Source: JBCBXA01 sp039816825
GTDB taxonomy: Bacteria; Pseudomonadota; Alphaproteobacteria; Rhizobiales; Rhizobiaceae
DNA: 17,456 bases
Direction: 5' to 3'
Assembly: GCA_039816825.1 (NCBI GenBank)
Contig: JBCBXA010000056.1
Location: 1 to 17,456 of the forward strand
The notes under the pieces are model-generated. The model worked only from the letters and a program-made list of their open reading frames with translations. It had not been told where the DNA came from and ran no database searches. Position numbers and translations under genes: made by a program. How positions within the stretch are numbered: the stretch's first letter is position 1; each line of letters starts with the position of its first letter. Below, piece after piece: positions 7,456 to 15,414 of the stretch.

Positions 7456-7644
7456 TCACCGGCAGATTTCAAGCCAGACGGCATTGTGCACTTTGACTTC
7501 GCGAATGGTCTCGAGTGTGTCTTTGCGCGACCAGGCTATGGGCGCAAAGAGCTCGCACTCCACGGCTGGCGCATCAATCGCGCCGGAAGCCATCGTCCCG
7601 CAGCCGCTCAGCGGGACCAGCATCATCAAAACGACGACGCACAT
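7456..7644 (-). CDS. small phage-type lipoprotein (lysis-cassette type, possibly spanin-like)
   Basis: This protein has 62 residues from ATG 7644. A hydrophobic signal leads into the lipobox LSGC with C15, so the mature part would be an outer or inner membrane lipoprotein of 48 residues. The mature part reads CELFAPIAWSRKDTLETI, then REVKVHNAVWLEIC. The pattern C..F.PI.WS..DT..TI....HNA....C is familiar from small genes that sit near holin and endolysin genes in alphaproteobacterial prophages. I infer a role at the lysis step, for instance as an Rz1-like lipoprotein, but this is not established. There is no clear Shine-Dalgarno sequence; GTG at 7650 adds an Arg to the n-region and is an alternative start, and the frame stays open to 7767. 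It follows the holin-like gene by 125 nt. Confidence 0.65.
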   Translation of the reverse strand: MCVVVLMMLVPLSGCGTMASGAIDAPAVECELFAPIAWSRKDTLETIREVKVHNAVWLEICR

Positions 7645-7769
7645 CCGCACGGATCTGGCGTGCCCTTCGGTACTGACCTGCTTTCCATTCGGTATGCTTC
7701 CGAGCGCTGATCCAGCGGCCAAACTGCGCAGCACATCGCAGCAGCGTGAAAAAAACCGACCACACAAGA

Positions 7770-8021
7770 TCAGTCGCCGGGCAGGAAGTCGGCAAATGGA
7801 GGCTGCTGCGGCAGGACCTTAATGCGCTTGTGCGCCGTTAGTCGGCCGTAGAGAGCGAAGAGGCCCGCAACGACGGTGGCCAGTTCCGCGAAACGCTCCG
7901 CGAGTATGGCTTCGGTCCCGGCTGGAAGCGGCAGGCCGAAGAACGACAAGATACCCCCCAGAACGGCGACGAGCGAAGCCCAAACAGTTTTGGACGCATA
8001 CCAAGGCTTGGTTTCAGTCAT
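7770..8021 (-). CDS. holin-like small membrane protein
   Basis: This 83-residue protein begins TETKPWYASKTVWASLVAV. It has two hydrophobic segments (about 14-32 and 42-60, the second ending GLFALYGRLTAHKRIKV) with a basic and proline-containing tail. Small proteins starting 'KPWY.S.T.W..LVA' and ending 'ALYGRL.A...I' are frequent in alphaproteobacterial phages, where they are annotated as holins; I recognise the pattern but have not searched it. The start ATG at 8021 has AGAGGA six nt upstream, 15 nt after the gp15 stop, so it is probably the next gene on the GTA transcript. In Rhodobacter capsulatus the GTA holin and endolysin are encoded elsewhere in the genome, so linkage to the structural genes is notable. 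No endolysin is present here. Confidence 0.7.
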   Translation of the reverse strand: MTETKPWYASKTVWASLVAVLGGILSFFGLPLPAGTEAILAERFAELATVVAGLFALYGRLTAHKRIKVLPQQPPFADFLPGD

Positions 8022-8036
8022 ATCAGATCCTCTTAG

Positions 8037-11000
8037 CTAGGTTTGAAAGGTCCGCGACGCTGCAAAACCGGGGCCGGTGATCGCACTCACTTGCGCAACC
8101 TGCAGCTCTAGCGAGTTGGGAACAGGCTCAAGAGAGGACGCATCAAAATGAGAATGAGGCACGGTCGCGCTGTGGAAGAGGTGCCCTGACGATGCGTCCG
8201 TGAGGCTGAGCTCATAGGTCTCAGAACGCTCACTCATGGGAATATCGGATTGATCCCACGCGTCCGCATCAACCCTGTCCCGCCGGACCCAGGAAAAGAC
8301 ACTGCCGCTGCGCCGCAGATGCACCGGCGACAGCGGAACGAGCGAGCGCAGCCCACCGCTGAAGGCAAGGCTCACAGCGTTGGGGCTCGATATGAACTCC
8401 CCGGTTCGGACCACCCGCCAGTTCAACTCGACACCGCGTTCGGACGTTTCGAGATCAAGTCCGACCAGAGCTGCGTCGAGCAACACCAGTCTGGCACCCG
8501 CGGCTGCACCGGCTGCCATCTCCGCCTCCGTCCCGTTTTGCCCTCGAAGCAGGTTTGAAAGGCGATAGCGATGGTCGCCCACCAGCGTCGCGTCCTGAAA
8601 CTGGACAATCTCCCAACCCACCGCTGTTTCGATGGCTACGACATTGTCGCCACTGAGCACCTCAAGTGGCGACAATGAGCTCAACTGCCCCTGAACAAGG
8701 TCGACAAGCACCGATTGATGTGGTTGCCACCGCCATGCGAGGCCAGGCGCAAGAGGATCGACCAACCGTCCAGCGACCGCGTAGCGCGATGCCGTGGCAC
8801 GGAGCGCAAATCCGTCGTCAGTCAGGCTGAAGTAAAATCCATAACTGCCTCGCCACTGCCGAACAGATGCCGCTGCAAAGGTCGATTTGTCCGTTCCAGG
8901 CAACGCGGGCAGGTCGAGAAGGGCCACATCCGGTGCACCCGAGATCGCCTGCGGCACACCCAGTGCCTTGCCTTCCGGTTTCTGCACAGGCGGGTTGCTC
9001 GCAAGCCGGTTGGACGACCGGGCCGTGATGCGGATAGCGTCACCCTGCTCAATCTCGAAGACCGAGTACTCTGTCCCTTCAAGGCTTAACCTGTCCTGCG
9101 CCGTGACGCCCTGATACTCTGGCGGCAGCGCGAAGTTGACCGTCTCTCGGCCTTCCCAACGGGCCCTGAGGACGCTCGCTGCATGCTGCTGCGCGACACC
9201 CTCCGAAAGACTGACGGAAAGCGACAGGTTTTCGGTCCCCAGGCCCGCCTCGCCCCGAAAGGCCGAAACACTTGCCGCCTCATAGGACAAGAAAGTGTCC
9301 GAGAAGGAAAAGTCGAGACGACCGGGCAATTCGCTTTCGTCCAGCCGCTCACGCGTGACCACTGGCTCCCCGTCGTCTTCCACGAGATCATCACTCGTCA
9401 GTTGGCGGGGCACTGCCCGCCAGTCAGCAGAGGCTATACAAAGGGTGTCGCCATGCTGCGTCGCCGTCAGTTTCCACAGATCTGAAAGGGCTTCTATGAC
9501 GCTGCGTGCGGTGTGATCGCCGTTGAGCAGCAAGCCATCAACAATGCCGTCAGACTGGCTCGCATCAATGTTGGACAAGCCATAGTCAGCGGCCAAATGC
9601 GCCATCAGATCATCCGCCGGTGCGGCGCCCAGCCGCCCTGTTAGCCAGTGGCCGAGATGCCAGTTTCCGCCGTCACTCCAGATGTGAGACTGGACGGGAA
9701 AGGCAGGCTGGGGCCTTGCGTCCCAAGTCCAAAGATAGATGCGATCGGTTGGCACCATGCCGTCGTTTCGAGAAGCCCAATGGGCCAGATGCGCTTCCAA
9801 GAAGCGCCGCTGAGCCAAATCATCCCGTCCTCCCAACGACTGGTAGGGTACAGCGTTCTCAGAGGACTTTGGATCAGGGAAAACGTTGGGCTGATTAGCG
9901 GCAACATCAACTGCGGGGGCCCCTAGTTCCGTAAACCAGATCGGCTTTGAAGCTGGAACCCACGGGCTGGGGTTCGTGACCGCTACGCCGTTGCGGCGGT
10001 CGTAGTGAGGGTTGGTCCACCATCCCTGGAGATCCTTGTAGCGGTAAAGCCAACTGTCTCCCCGGTCACCGCTGGCGATCGGCGTTCGCAGCTCCGCGGC
10101 TCTGTCAGCGGCGCTGGCATAATACCAGTCAAACCCCTCTCCAGCCGTGATAGCAGCCGACATGGATGAAGCGTCGTAGGCTGATCTCGCATCATCCAAG
10201 CGGGCGCTGTCGCGGGTGCCACGCCAGTCAGACAGCGGCATGTAGTTGTCGATTCCGACGGAGGTAATGGAAGGGTCAGCCCAAAGCGGATCAAGGTTGA
10301 AGAACACGTCACCCGACCCGTCTGTTGGCTGATAGCCAAAATACTCCGACCAGTCGGCCGCATACGTGATCCCCGTTGCGCCCCCCAAAATGGAGCGGCA
10401 TTCGGCTGCGAGCGTTCGCAGGCTTTGAACGAAGGGAAATCCACCATTGTGGTCGCGAAGGCGCGTCAAGCCTCGCAACTCCGACCCGATAATGAAGGCG
10501 TCAACACCCCCGGCGGCTGCACACAGGTGGGCATAGTGGAGGATCAGTCGGCGATAGGACAGCTCGTTTGAGTTGCAGTGCACGGTGCTACCCGAGAACC
10601 AGAAGTCCCCGGCCCCAACGGAGCCGACAAAGCTGGCCACGGCACTTGGCAGCGCGGAGGTTTGATCCGTCACGTCAGTGATGCGGCCGCGCCAAGGATA
10701 GACGGCCTGTTGTGCCGCTCCATAGGGATCAGGCAGGCCGTTGCCTGCGGGAATGTCCATCATCATGAAGGGGTAAAGCGTGACTTGCAGCCCTCGATTC
10801 TTCAGATCGGCAATCGCTGCCAAAACCGAAGCGTCGGAGGGCGTTCCGCCAAATGCAGGGCCACCTTGAACGGTGCTGACCAGATTGGCCTGAGCTCTTT
10901 GCAGGCCGCTGACCACCCATGGCTGGGAAGCACCGGGTCGCGCCGCAACTTCAACACGTGGCTCGATGGAGCATTGAGAGGCTCGCAGGTCCGTCCCAAA

Positions 11001-11393
11001 CCACGATACCACGAGAGCGACGCGCTTTAGATTGGGGCAGAGAGCCTGAAGTTCATTGATCGACGCCTCCCAGTCCGAGCTTGCGTGCAGGACGTGACGG
11101 TTGAGGCTAACCGTGTTTCTGGGGCCAATCTGATCGGTGATTTCGACAGGCGAGTAGGCATATTCTGACGCGCCGGGAATAATCGTGATCGCTTCAATCT
11201 GCGGCTCCAGCTTTCCCACCGGCCGTATCACCTCAAAGCTCAATTGGGGTATGCGGTTGCCAAAACTCTCAAGCGGAAAGTCCTCCAGCACCACATAGGC
11301 CATTCCGCGATAGGCCGGCGCCTTTCCAAAGCCCTGCTTTGCTTCAATCAACGGGTCGGGCAACTGGGTTTCGCTGCCCAGATAAACGCGCAT
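8037..11393 (-). CDS. GTA gp15, 'megatron' tail-tip/host-interaction protein, main body
   Basis: This 1118-residue frame is the bulk of the largest GTA tail protein (RcGTA Rcc01698 type). With its disrupted N-terminal part at 11394-11825 it would make about 1262 residues, close to the usual 1300. Its start resembles the family segment MRVYLGS...LPDPLIEA, which is internal in relatives. A TIM-barrel-like glycoside-hydrolase domain spans about residues 95-590 of this frame (e.g. VALVVSWFGTDLRA, RIYLWTWDARP, WHLGHWLTGRLG). A phage-tail domain follows, then a C-terminal part with NLLRGQNGTEAEM and WDQSDIPMSERSETYEL. The protein caps the tail tip and contacts the cell envelope. The holin-like gene follows after 15 nt. 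If the upstream frameshifts are real, translation of this part depends on ATG 11393, which has no good Shine-Dalgarno sequence. Confidence 0.95.
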   Translation of the reverse strand: MRVYLGSETQLPDPLIEAKQGFGKAPAYRGMAYVVLEDFPLESFGNRIPQLSFEVIRPVGKLEPQIEAITIIPGASEYAYSPVEITDQIGPRNTVSLNRHVLHASSDWEASINELQALCPNLKRVALVVSWFGTDLRASQCSIEPRVEVAARPGASQPWVVSGLQRAQANLVSTVQGGPAFGGTPSDASVLAAIADLKNRGLQVTLYPFMMMDIPAGNGLPDPYGAAQQAVYPWRGRITDVTDQTSALPSAVASFVGSVGAGDFWFSGSTVHCNSNELSYRRLILHYAHLCAAAGGVDAFIIGSELRGLTRLRDHNGGFPFVQSLRTLAAECRSILGGATGITYAADWSEYFGYQPTDGSGDVFFNLDPLWADPSITSVGIDNYMPLSDWRGTRDSARLDDARSAYDASSMSAAITAGEGFDWYYASAADRAAELRTPIASGDRGDSWLYRYKDLQGWWTNPHYDRRNGVAVTNPSPWVPASKPIWFTELGAPAVDVAANQPNVFPDPKSSENAVPYQSLGGRDDLAQRRFLEAHLAHWASRNDGMVPTDRIYLWTWDARPQPAFPVQSHIWSDGGNWHLGHWLTGRLGAAPADDLMAHLAADYGLSNIDASQSDGIVDGLLLNGDHTARSVIEALSDLWKLTATQHGDTLCIASADWRAVPRQLTSDDLVEDDGEPVVTRERLDESELPGRLDFSFSDTFLSYEAASVSAFRGEAGLGTENLSLSVSLSEGVAQQHAASVLRARWEGRETVNFALPPEYQGVTAQDRLSLEGTEYSVFEIEQGDAIRITARSSNRLASNPPVQKPEGKALGVPQAISGAPDVALLDLPALPGTDKSTFAAASVRQWRGSYGFYFSLTDDGFALRATASRYAVAGRLVDPLAPGLAWRWQPHQSVLVDLVQGQLSSLSPLEVLSGDNVVAIETAVGWEIVQFQDATLVGDHRYRLSNLLRGQNGTEAEMAAGAAAGARLVLLDAALVGLDLETSERGVELNWRVVRTGEFISSPNAVSLAFSGGLRSLVPLSPVHLRRSGSVFSWVRRDRVDADAWDQSDIPMSERSETYELSLTDASSGHLFHSATVPHSHFDASSLEPVPNSLELQVAQVSAITGPGFAASRTFQT

Positions 11394-11825
11394 CTCAAGC
11401 CCGTGAGATCAATCTCATGGCCGTCTGCCCAAACCCTGCGAATACCAGCTATCGGCCCCTCGCACACCGCAACTGCGAAGTTTGCGTAGTAGCTGAACGT
11501 TTCGACACGCGTGCCTTTGGAAAGACCGCCCTTGCCTCCGCCGACCTTCTCGGTGGTCTGGACCTCCCTGAAACGCGTTGACCAGACAATCTGACCACCG
11601 GTTCGGACATAGCCGTAGGCCCGTGGTATCGCGCCGCCTTCCGACGCGTTGAGCAGAGGCATGCCCTCAAGCCGGGGGGCCGCGTCTAGTTTGTTCCTTT
11701 GAAAGGAGTGCGCTGTCGATGGCGAAGCCGCCCAGCGAGCCAACAACGCCCAGAATGGCACCGAACGGACCGCCGATCAAGCCGCCAACAAGTGCGCCCG
11801 CCGCACGCAGAAGAAGAGTAGCCAT
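11394..11825 (-). pseudogene. GTA gp15 N-terminal segment, broken by two compensating frameshifts
   Basis: The natural gp15 start is ATG 11825, three nt after the gp14 stop. It reads MATLLLRAAGALVGGLIGG and then FAIDSALLSK, the glycine-rich start of the family, but this frame ends at TGA 11667-11669 after 52 codons. The next family segment (NKLDAAPRLEGMPLL, EGGAIPRAYGYVRTGGQIVW, EGPIAGIRRVWADGHEIDLTGL) lies in the +1 frame, so about one extra base is present near 11690-11703, in AAAGGAAC. That frame then loses homology at GGCTTGAGATGC (about 11394-11400), where one missing G (TTG GAG ATG) restores the original frame into MRVYLGS. ATG 11825 and ATG 11393 are in the same frame, as expected for a +1/-1 pair. 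The intact protein would have about 144 residues here. Confidence 0.9.
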
Positions 11826-11828
11826 AGG

Positions 11829-12299
11829 TCAGTCAGTCTCCGGAGCGCTCGTGATTTGAGGAAAGTGAAAAATCCGGACCAGACGACAAGTCCAGGTGCC
11901 TTCGAGACGGGCGCGGCACACGCCCACGCTGCTGTGGGCATGAACAAATGTCGGCCCACCGCGTCGATCCCCAACCGTTTCCACAATTCCAAGATGCTTT
12001 GCCGGCATGGCCGGGTGCCATCTGAGCAAAAGCAGAGAGCCCTCACTCAAAGTGTCTGCGGCGGTGAAATAACGGCCCACCACGCGCGCCAGTTGGCCGG
12101 CGTCCTTGGCCTCATCAAGGTCCTGCGAATAGGGTGGAGCAGTCTCCGGTTCACATCCATAAAGCGCGCGCCAGATACCTCGAACCAGGCCCAGGCAGTC
12201 ACATCCCACGCCTCTAAGGCTGGCCTGGTGCCGGTACGGTGTTCCCAGCCAGGCAAGCGCCTCCTCGACCACAGCTTCGTTCGTGAGGCGGTCAGTCAT
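11829..12299 (-). CDS. GTA gp14, NlpC/P60-type cell-wall peptidase
   Basis: This 156-residue NlpC/P60 cysteine peptidase of the GTA tail tip is thought to cut peptidoglycan during DNA entry. The catalytic Cys is C35 in GVGCDCLGLVRG and the His is H102 in KHLGIVE; a further His-rich strand VHAHSS at 119-124 supplies the third polar residue. The frame extends 50 codons upstream inside gp13, but ATG 12299 gives the family start MTDRLTNEAVVEEALAWLGTPYRHQAS, overlapping the gp13 end by 8 nt. There is no clear Shine-Dalgarno sequence, consistent with translation coupled to gp13. gp15 starts 3 nt after its stop. The gene looks intact. Confidence 0.95.
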   Translation of the reverse strand: MTDRLTNEAVVEEALAWLGTPYRHQASLRGVGCDCLGLVRGIWRALYGCEPETAPPYSQDLDEAKDAGQLARVVGRYFTAADTLSEGSLLLLRWHPAMPAKHLGIVETVGDRRGGPTFVHAHSSVGVCRARLEGTWTCRLVRIFHFPQITSAPETD

Positions 12300-13197
12300 T
12301 GTCAACAACCAGAGGGGAAGCATCGTGAATCTGGTCTTCCTTGGCCACGGACATGGCGAAGTCGTTTCCAGGAATATGGGGAAACCCCCGGAAGCGATTG
12401 CCGTTGCCAAACCGGTTCCGACAGGTGGACCAGCTCTTGTCACAGCCAACTGTCAGTTCAACCGTATCACCCGGTTGCAAACTGACCGCCGTACCCGCCC
12501 ATACAGTGACCATTGTCTGGCCCGCCGACAGCCAATGAGCCGCGATATCATGAAAAACGGCACCGCCGGCCCGCCTGACTCGGCCATGTGTAAAGGAACC
12601 GGCCGCAAAGTTGGCCAGTTGAGCACCCGCAAGCCCCAGCGTCGTTCCATCACGGGATTGAACGGTTGCCGTCGCTTTGCGACCTGGGGCTGAGAGGTTC
12701 ACGCCGCAACGCTGGTCTCCGAGCCGGGCGTCACAGCGACGGCTGAACCGGCGTTCGCGGGTTTGGGCCAGTTCATCGCCCAGCCCACGCACCTCAACCT
12801 GCCATGCGCCGTCCAACCGTTTGATGGCACCGAAATGGCCGCTGGCTATGAGAACACGTTGGTCAGGCGATGCCCAGTTTACCAACCAGGTCTCAACCTT
12901 TGCGCCATCATAGATGCCTGCAGCAAGATCATCCTCGGCAAGCCCTTCGCTCAGCAAAGCGCCACCGATCTCGCTATTGTCGACGGCCAGACCTGTGCGT
13001 GACTGCACTTCACTCGACTCCGCGCCGGTTTGAGGGTCGAAGGTGACGCTATCGAACTGAAGTGGCCTGTCATGGTCCGTGAAACCCAGGACCTGCCCGT
13101 CCCGGCGCGTGACCCGCCAGCAATGAGCCAGCGTTGTGCAAGCAGTGTCGAGATGCGCTTGCAGGTCCAGCGGCACACCCTCGGTTTGAGCGCTCAT
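12292..13197 (-). CDS. GTA gp13, tail hub protein (DUF2163 type)
   Basis: This 301-residue protein matches the DUF2163 hub protein of GTA tails. Beginning and end are typical: LQAHLDTACTTLAHCWRVTR and TDHDRPLQFD near the N-terminus, and GNGNRFRGFPHIPGNDF near the C-terminus. Four cysteines stand in two pairs, C155 and C164 in RRCDARLGDQRCGV, and C252 and C259 in VGCDKSWSTC. In the RcGTA structure the hub carries an iron-sulphur cluster on cysteines in this region, so a cluster is likely here too. The start ATG 13197 has GGAGG seven nt upstream and overlaps the gp12 stop as ATGA. The gp14 start lies 8 nt inside its 3' end. There are no lesions. Confidence 0.96.
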   Translation of the reverse strand: MSAQTEGVPLDLQAHLDTACTTLAHCWRVTRRDGQVLGFTDHDRPLQFDSVTFDPQTGAESSEVQSRTGLAVDNSEIGGALLSEGLAEDDLAAGIYDGAKVETWLVNWASPDQRVLIASGHFGAIKRLDGAWQVEVRGLGDELAQTRERRFSRRCDARLGDQRCGVNLSAPGRKATATVQSRDGTTLGLAGAQLANFAAGSFTHGRVRRAGGAVFHDIAAHWLSAGQTMVTVWAGTAVSLQPGDTVELTVGCDKSWSTCRNRFGNGNRFRGFPHIPGNDFAMSVAKEDQIHDASPLVVDND

Positions 13198-13814
13198 AGC
13201 CGAACCTCCACAAGAGGAACGGTGGGTATGTCCCCGGCGGCAAACTTTGCCAGGTTCATGGACAGCTCGTCAGTGTCGAAACGAACGGGCACGTCGAACT
13301 CAAAGCCCGCCGTGACAACGGCGCCGTTGCCTGGAGGGCTCACCAGGGTGACGGTGCCCTCTCCAACGGTCTGGGTCGTCACGCCATTCCCGTCCACTTC
13401 AACGACAAGTGTCGTTTCAACGGGTAGCCGAATGGGACGTGCATAGGCGTGCTCACCCGTTCCGTACCATTTGACAAGATCGAAGGTTACCCTTGATCCG
13501 TCGCCGATGCCGATCTGCTGATCTCCACCACCGACTGTTCCTGACGGATGGCAGGACTTGAAATCCAGCGGGTCGCGAAAGCGAAAAGCGTGCAGCGCGC
13601 CGCGACGTTCCTCAAAAAACGCCACCACGTCGTGCAGCTGGTCGAGTGTCTTGATGCCGGTACCGGCATTGAAACTGCGCTTGGAGTGTGCCCAGCGCGT
13701 GTTGCGCGCCTCGGCCCCCGAGGCCATGGACACGATCTGCGTCTTGCGCTGGGGTCCCCCAGTCGCGCCAAAGGCGACTTCGATGGGAAACCGCACATCA
13801 TGAAAGGCTGTCAC
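13194..13814 (-). CDS. GTA gp12, distal tail protein (DUF2460 type)
   Basis: This 206-residue protein matches the DUF2460 family of GTA and phage distal tail proteins, which join the tail tube to the hub. Recognisable segments are FHDVRFPIEVAFGATGGPQR, SGAEARNTRWAHSKRSFNAG, ALHAFRFRDPLDFKS, and near the C-terminus VPVRFDTDEL and DIPTVPLVEVRL. The start is GTG at 13814 with GAGGAG six nt upstream; an ATG two nt earlier is out of frame. It follows gp11 by 22 nt and overlaps gp13 by 4 nt. It has the usual family length and no lesions. Confidence 0.96.
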   Translation of the reverse strand: MTAFHDVRFPIEVAFGATGGPQRKTQIVSMASGAEARNTRWAHSKRSFNAGTGIKTLDQLHDVVAFFEERRGALHAFRFRDPLDFKSCHPSGTVGGGDQQIGIGDGSRVTFDLVKWYGTGEHAYARPIRLPVETTLVVEVDGNGVTTQTVGEGTVTLVSPPGNGAVVTAGFEFDVPVRFDTDELSMNLAKFAAGDIPTVPLVEVRL

Positions 13815-13836
13815 ATCTGTCTCCTCATGGACTGAG

Positions 13837-14430
13837 CTAGAGGTTCCGGTTTCCGCGCTGGACGGCCCGTGTGAGAGCGGCGGTCACTTGGCCCTCGGAC
13901 CGGCGAAAGCTGGATGCATCGGGCGTGTTGATAGTGACCTGTATGGGATGGGAAGCGTTGCTCTGATCGCCGCTCCTGACACCCAGTCGGCCGTCCGCAC
14001 CTCTGGCCAGCGGCATAATGGCTTCGCCACCCGCCTCCCCCATCAGGCCGACACGGCCACCGGCAGGAAAGAAAGATGGGGTTGCGACCACTCCACCCTT
14101 GGCGAAGGGAACTGGCTGACTACCACCGGCCAACACACCGCCTTTGGCAAATGGCAAGAATCCCGAGAAGCCACCCAAAAGACTTGAAAAACCTTGGCTC
14201 AGAAGGCCCTGCAGTGGCTTTAGTCCGGCCTGCAGCACGTTCGAGGCCAGGTTGATACCGATGGATCGCAGGACGCTGTCAAAGCTCTTGCCTTGCACCA
14301 CGGCAGACTTGAGGCCGTTGGTTATGGAACTGCCAAACGTTCTGGAGAGTTTGCTCATGGAACTCAGAGAGCGCTCTACCGAACTCAGATCGGCATCAAT
14401 CTTCAGATCTATGACATGGGTGTCATCCAT
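13837..14430 (-). CDS. GTA gp11, short tail tape-measure protein
   Basis: This protein has 197 residues from ATG 14430, which has GAGG about 9 nt upstream; ATG 14445 and a start at 14460 are possible but lack a ribosome site. The helical N-terminal half contains IDADLSSVERSLSSMSKLSRTF and SVLRSIGINLASNVLQ, and PFAKGGV occurs twice, followed by a Gly-rich region and GLMGEAGGEAIMPLARGADGRLGV, typical of the C-terminal part of phage tape measures. It sets tail length, and the family is small in GTAs (219 residues in R. capsulatus). The start lies 8 nt inside gp10.1. No lesion is seen. Confidence 0.93.
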   Translation of the reverse strand: MDDTHVIDLKIDADLSSVERSLSSMSKLSRTFGSSITNGLKSAVVQGKSFDSVLRSIGINLASNVLQAGLKPLQGLLSQGFSSLLGGFSGFLPFAKGGVLAGGSQPVPFAKGGVVATPSFFPAGGRVGLMGEAGGEAIMPLARGADGRLGVRSGDQSNASHPIQVTINTPDASSFRRSEGQVTAALTRAVQRGNRNL

Positions 14431-14632
14431 GGGTGTTTTCCTCATCAGGGAAGCGGGCAATCAAGCTGCGGAGGGCCTGCGTGTCAGGCCTGGCAGGCTG
14501 CGGGTTGTGGGCGTTCAGGGCTGCGGCCAACTCTCGAGGGGTGAGCGCCCAAAACGCTTGGGGTGAGAGTTTGAGGACGCCAAAACCGAACTGCATGGCT
14601 CGCACCCAGGGAAACGGTTCTGGCGAGTTCAC
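14423..14632 (-). CDS. GTA gp10.1, phage tail assembly chaperone-like small protein
   Basis: This 69-residue protein contains PFPWVRAMQFGFGVLKLSP and FWALTPRELAAAL, the signature of the small GTA/phage tail assembly protein found between gp10 and the tape measure. It starts with GTG at 14632, overlapping the gp10 stop as GTGA, and ends 8 nt inside gp11, so its expression is coupled on both sides. It probably chaperones the tape measure during tail assembly, by analogy with lambda G/GT. It has the family's usual length. Confidence 0.92.
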   Translation of the reverse strand: MNSPEPFPWVRAMQFGFGVLKLSPQAFWALTPRELAAALNAHNPQPARPDTQALRSLIARFPDEENTHG

Positions 14633-14973
14633 GGGGCCGGATGGCTGGGGTTGTCGGAGGCTGGCTCTCCGAAGGTGGCTTCCAGCAGTTCGGCCACAAG
14701 TCGGGCCCAGCCGGTTGCACCCCCTTCGATCTGCATGGTTTGGACTTCCCCATCTTCAATGAGATGCCCCGCGCCCCGCAGCCCAGCGCCGACTATGCGG
14801 GTCAGATCCGCTGCGGCCAGGCGCCCGGTGCCAAATCGTTCCGTCAGAGCGTTCAGATCATCAACACCGAAGCGGCTTTCGAGTTCGGCCAAGGCTCCCA
14901 GCGTCAGACAGAGCACAAAAGGCTTGCCGTCCAACTGGGCCTTTACCTCGCCCCTGTGGCGATTGACGATCAT
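14629..14973 (-). CDS. GTA gp10 (GTA-gp10 family)
   Basis: This 114-residue protein starts MIVNRHRGEVKAQLDGKPFVLCLTLGALAELE and contains FGVDDLNALTERFGTGRLAAADL, IVGAGLRGAG and ARLVAELLEATFG, matching the GTA-gp10 family. It probably works with gp10.1 in tail assembly; its exact role is not settled. The start ATG 14973 overlaps the gp9 stop as ATGA, with AGGTGG just upstream, and the stop overlaps the GTG of gp10.1. It is intact. Confidence 0.94.
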   Translation of the reverse strand: MIVNRHRGEVKAQLDGKPFVLCLTLGALAELESRFGVDDLNALTERFGTGRLAAADLTRIVGAGLRGAGHLIEDGEVQTMQIEGGATGWARLVAELLEATFGEPASDNPSHPAP

Positions 14974-15386
14974 GAAGCCACCTGGAAGGTCAGTGCACCG
15001 GCACTCTCCAGCGCCAGTTCAAACGTCACCTCAGCATTGTGTTCGCCGGAATATTCAAGCGTCACGATCTGAAACGGGCCTTCGATCGTCCCAAAGTCGG
15101 GCACAATGATCTGCCAATCATTGATCTCACTGTTGAAGAAGGCTTCCCGCATGGCTTCGTCGCTAGCGGCATCCTTGAAGATGCCAGACCTGGCAATGGA
15201 TGCGCGCTGCACGCCTGCTCCTGCCAGCAACTCGCGCCAACGGCCGGCGCTTTCAGTGTGGGTGATATCCACCGTCTCCGCGTTGAAAACGATTTGCCGT
15301 GACCGCAGACCGGCGACCGTTGCGTAGCTCACGCCGCCGGAGGGTCGAAGTTTGAGCAGTAGATCCCTACCCTTTTGAGCGCCCAT
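14970..15386 (-). CDS. GTA gp9, major tail tube protein (TP901-1 type)
   Basis: This 138-residue protein belongs to the TP901-1-like major tail protein family. The characteristic segments are MGAQKGRDLLLKLRPSG, VAGLRSRQIVFNAETVDITH, ESAGRWRELLAGAGV and EFELALESAG-like FELALESAGALTFQV at the end. Rings of this protein form the tail tube, so it is needed in many copies. It has the best ribosome site of the cluster, AAAGGAG six nt before ATG 15386. Unlike most neighbours it does not overlap the gene before it: a 108-nt gap with a strong hairpin separates it from gp8. It is intact. Confidence 0.95.
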   Translation of the reverse strand: MGAQKGRDLLLKLRPSGGVSYATVAGLRSRQIVFNAETVDITHTESAGRWRELLAGAGVQRASIARSGIFKDAASDEAMREAFFNSEINDWQIIVPDFGTIEGPFQIVTLEYSGEHNAEVTFELALESAGALTFQVAS

Positions 15387-15414
15387 GGCGATCTCCTTTC
15401 GTTTGGAAATGACA

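Noticed and set aside
7749..7790. Possible terminator after the holin-like gene (run of seven T on the minus strand)
   Set aside because: The stem upstream has only about five pairs with a bulge and a large loop. It may stop some transcripts, but I cannot support a terminator call.
7574..7795. Arg-rich 73-residue minus-strand frame overlapping the lipoprotein gene, considered as an Rz partner
   Set aside because: It has no membrane anchor or coiled coil and the composition of a shadow frame, so an Rz/Rz1 overlapping pair is not supported.
11690..11703. Programmed ribosomal frameshift at AAAGGAAC in gp15
   Set aside because: A second opposite shift would be required 300 nt later, and GTA gp15 is encoded in one frame in relatives; mutation or sequence error is simpler.
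11348..11761. A separate 137-residue gene starting at 11761
   Set aside because: Its first residues are a frame-shifted reading of the gp15 start, and the remainder is the middle of the gp15 N-terminus; it is a product of the frameshifts rather than an own gene.
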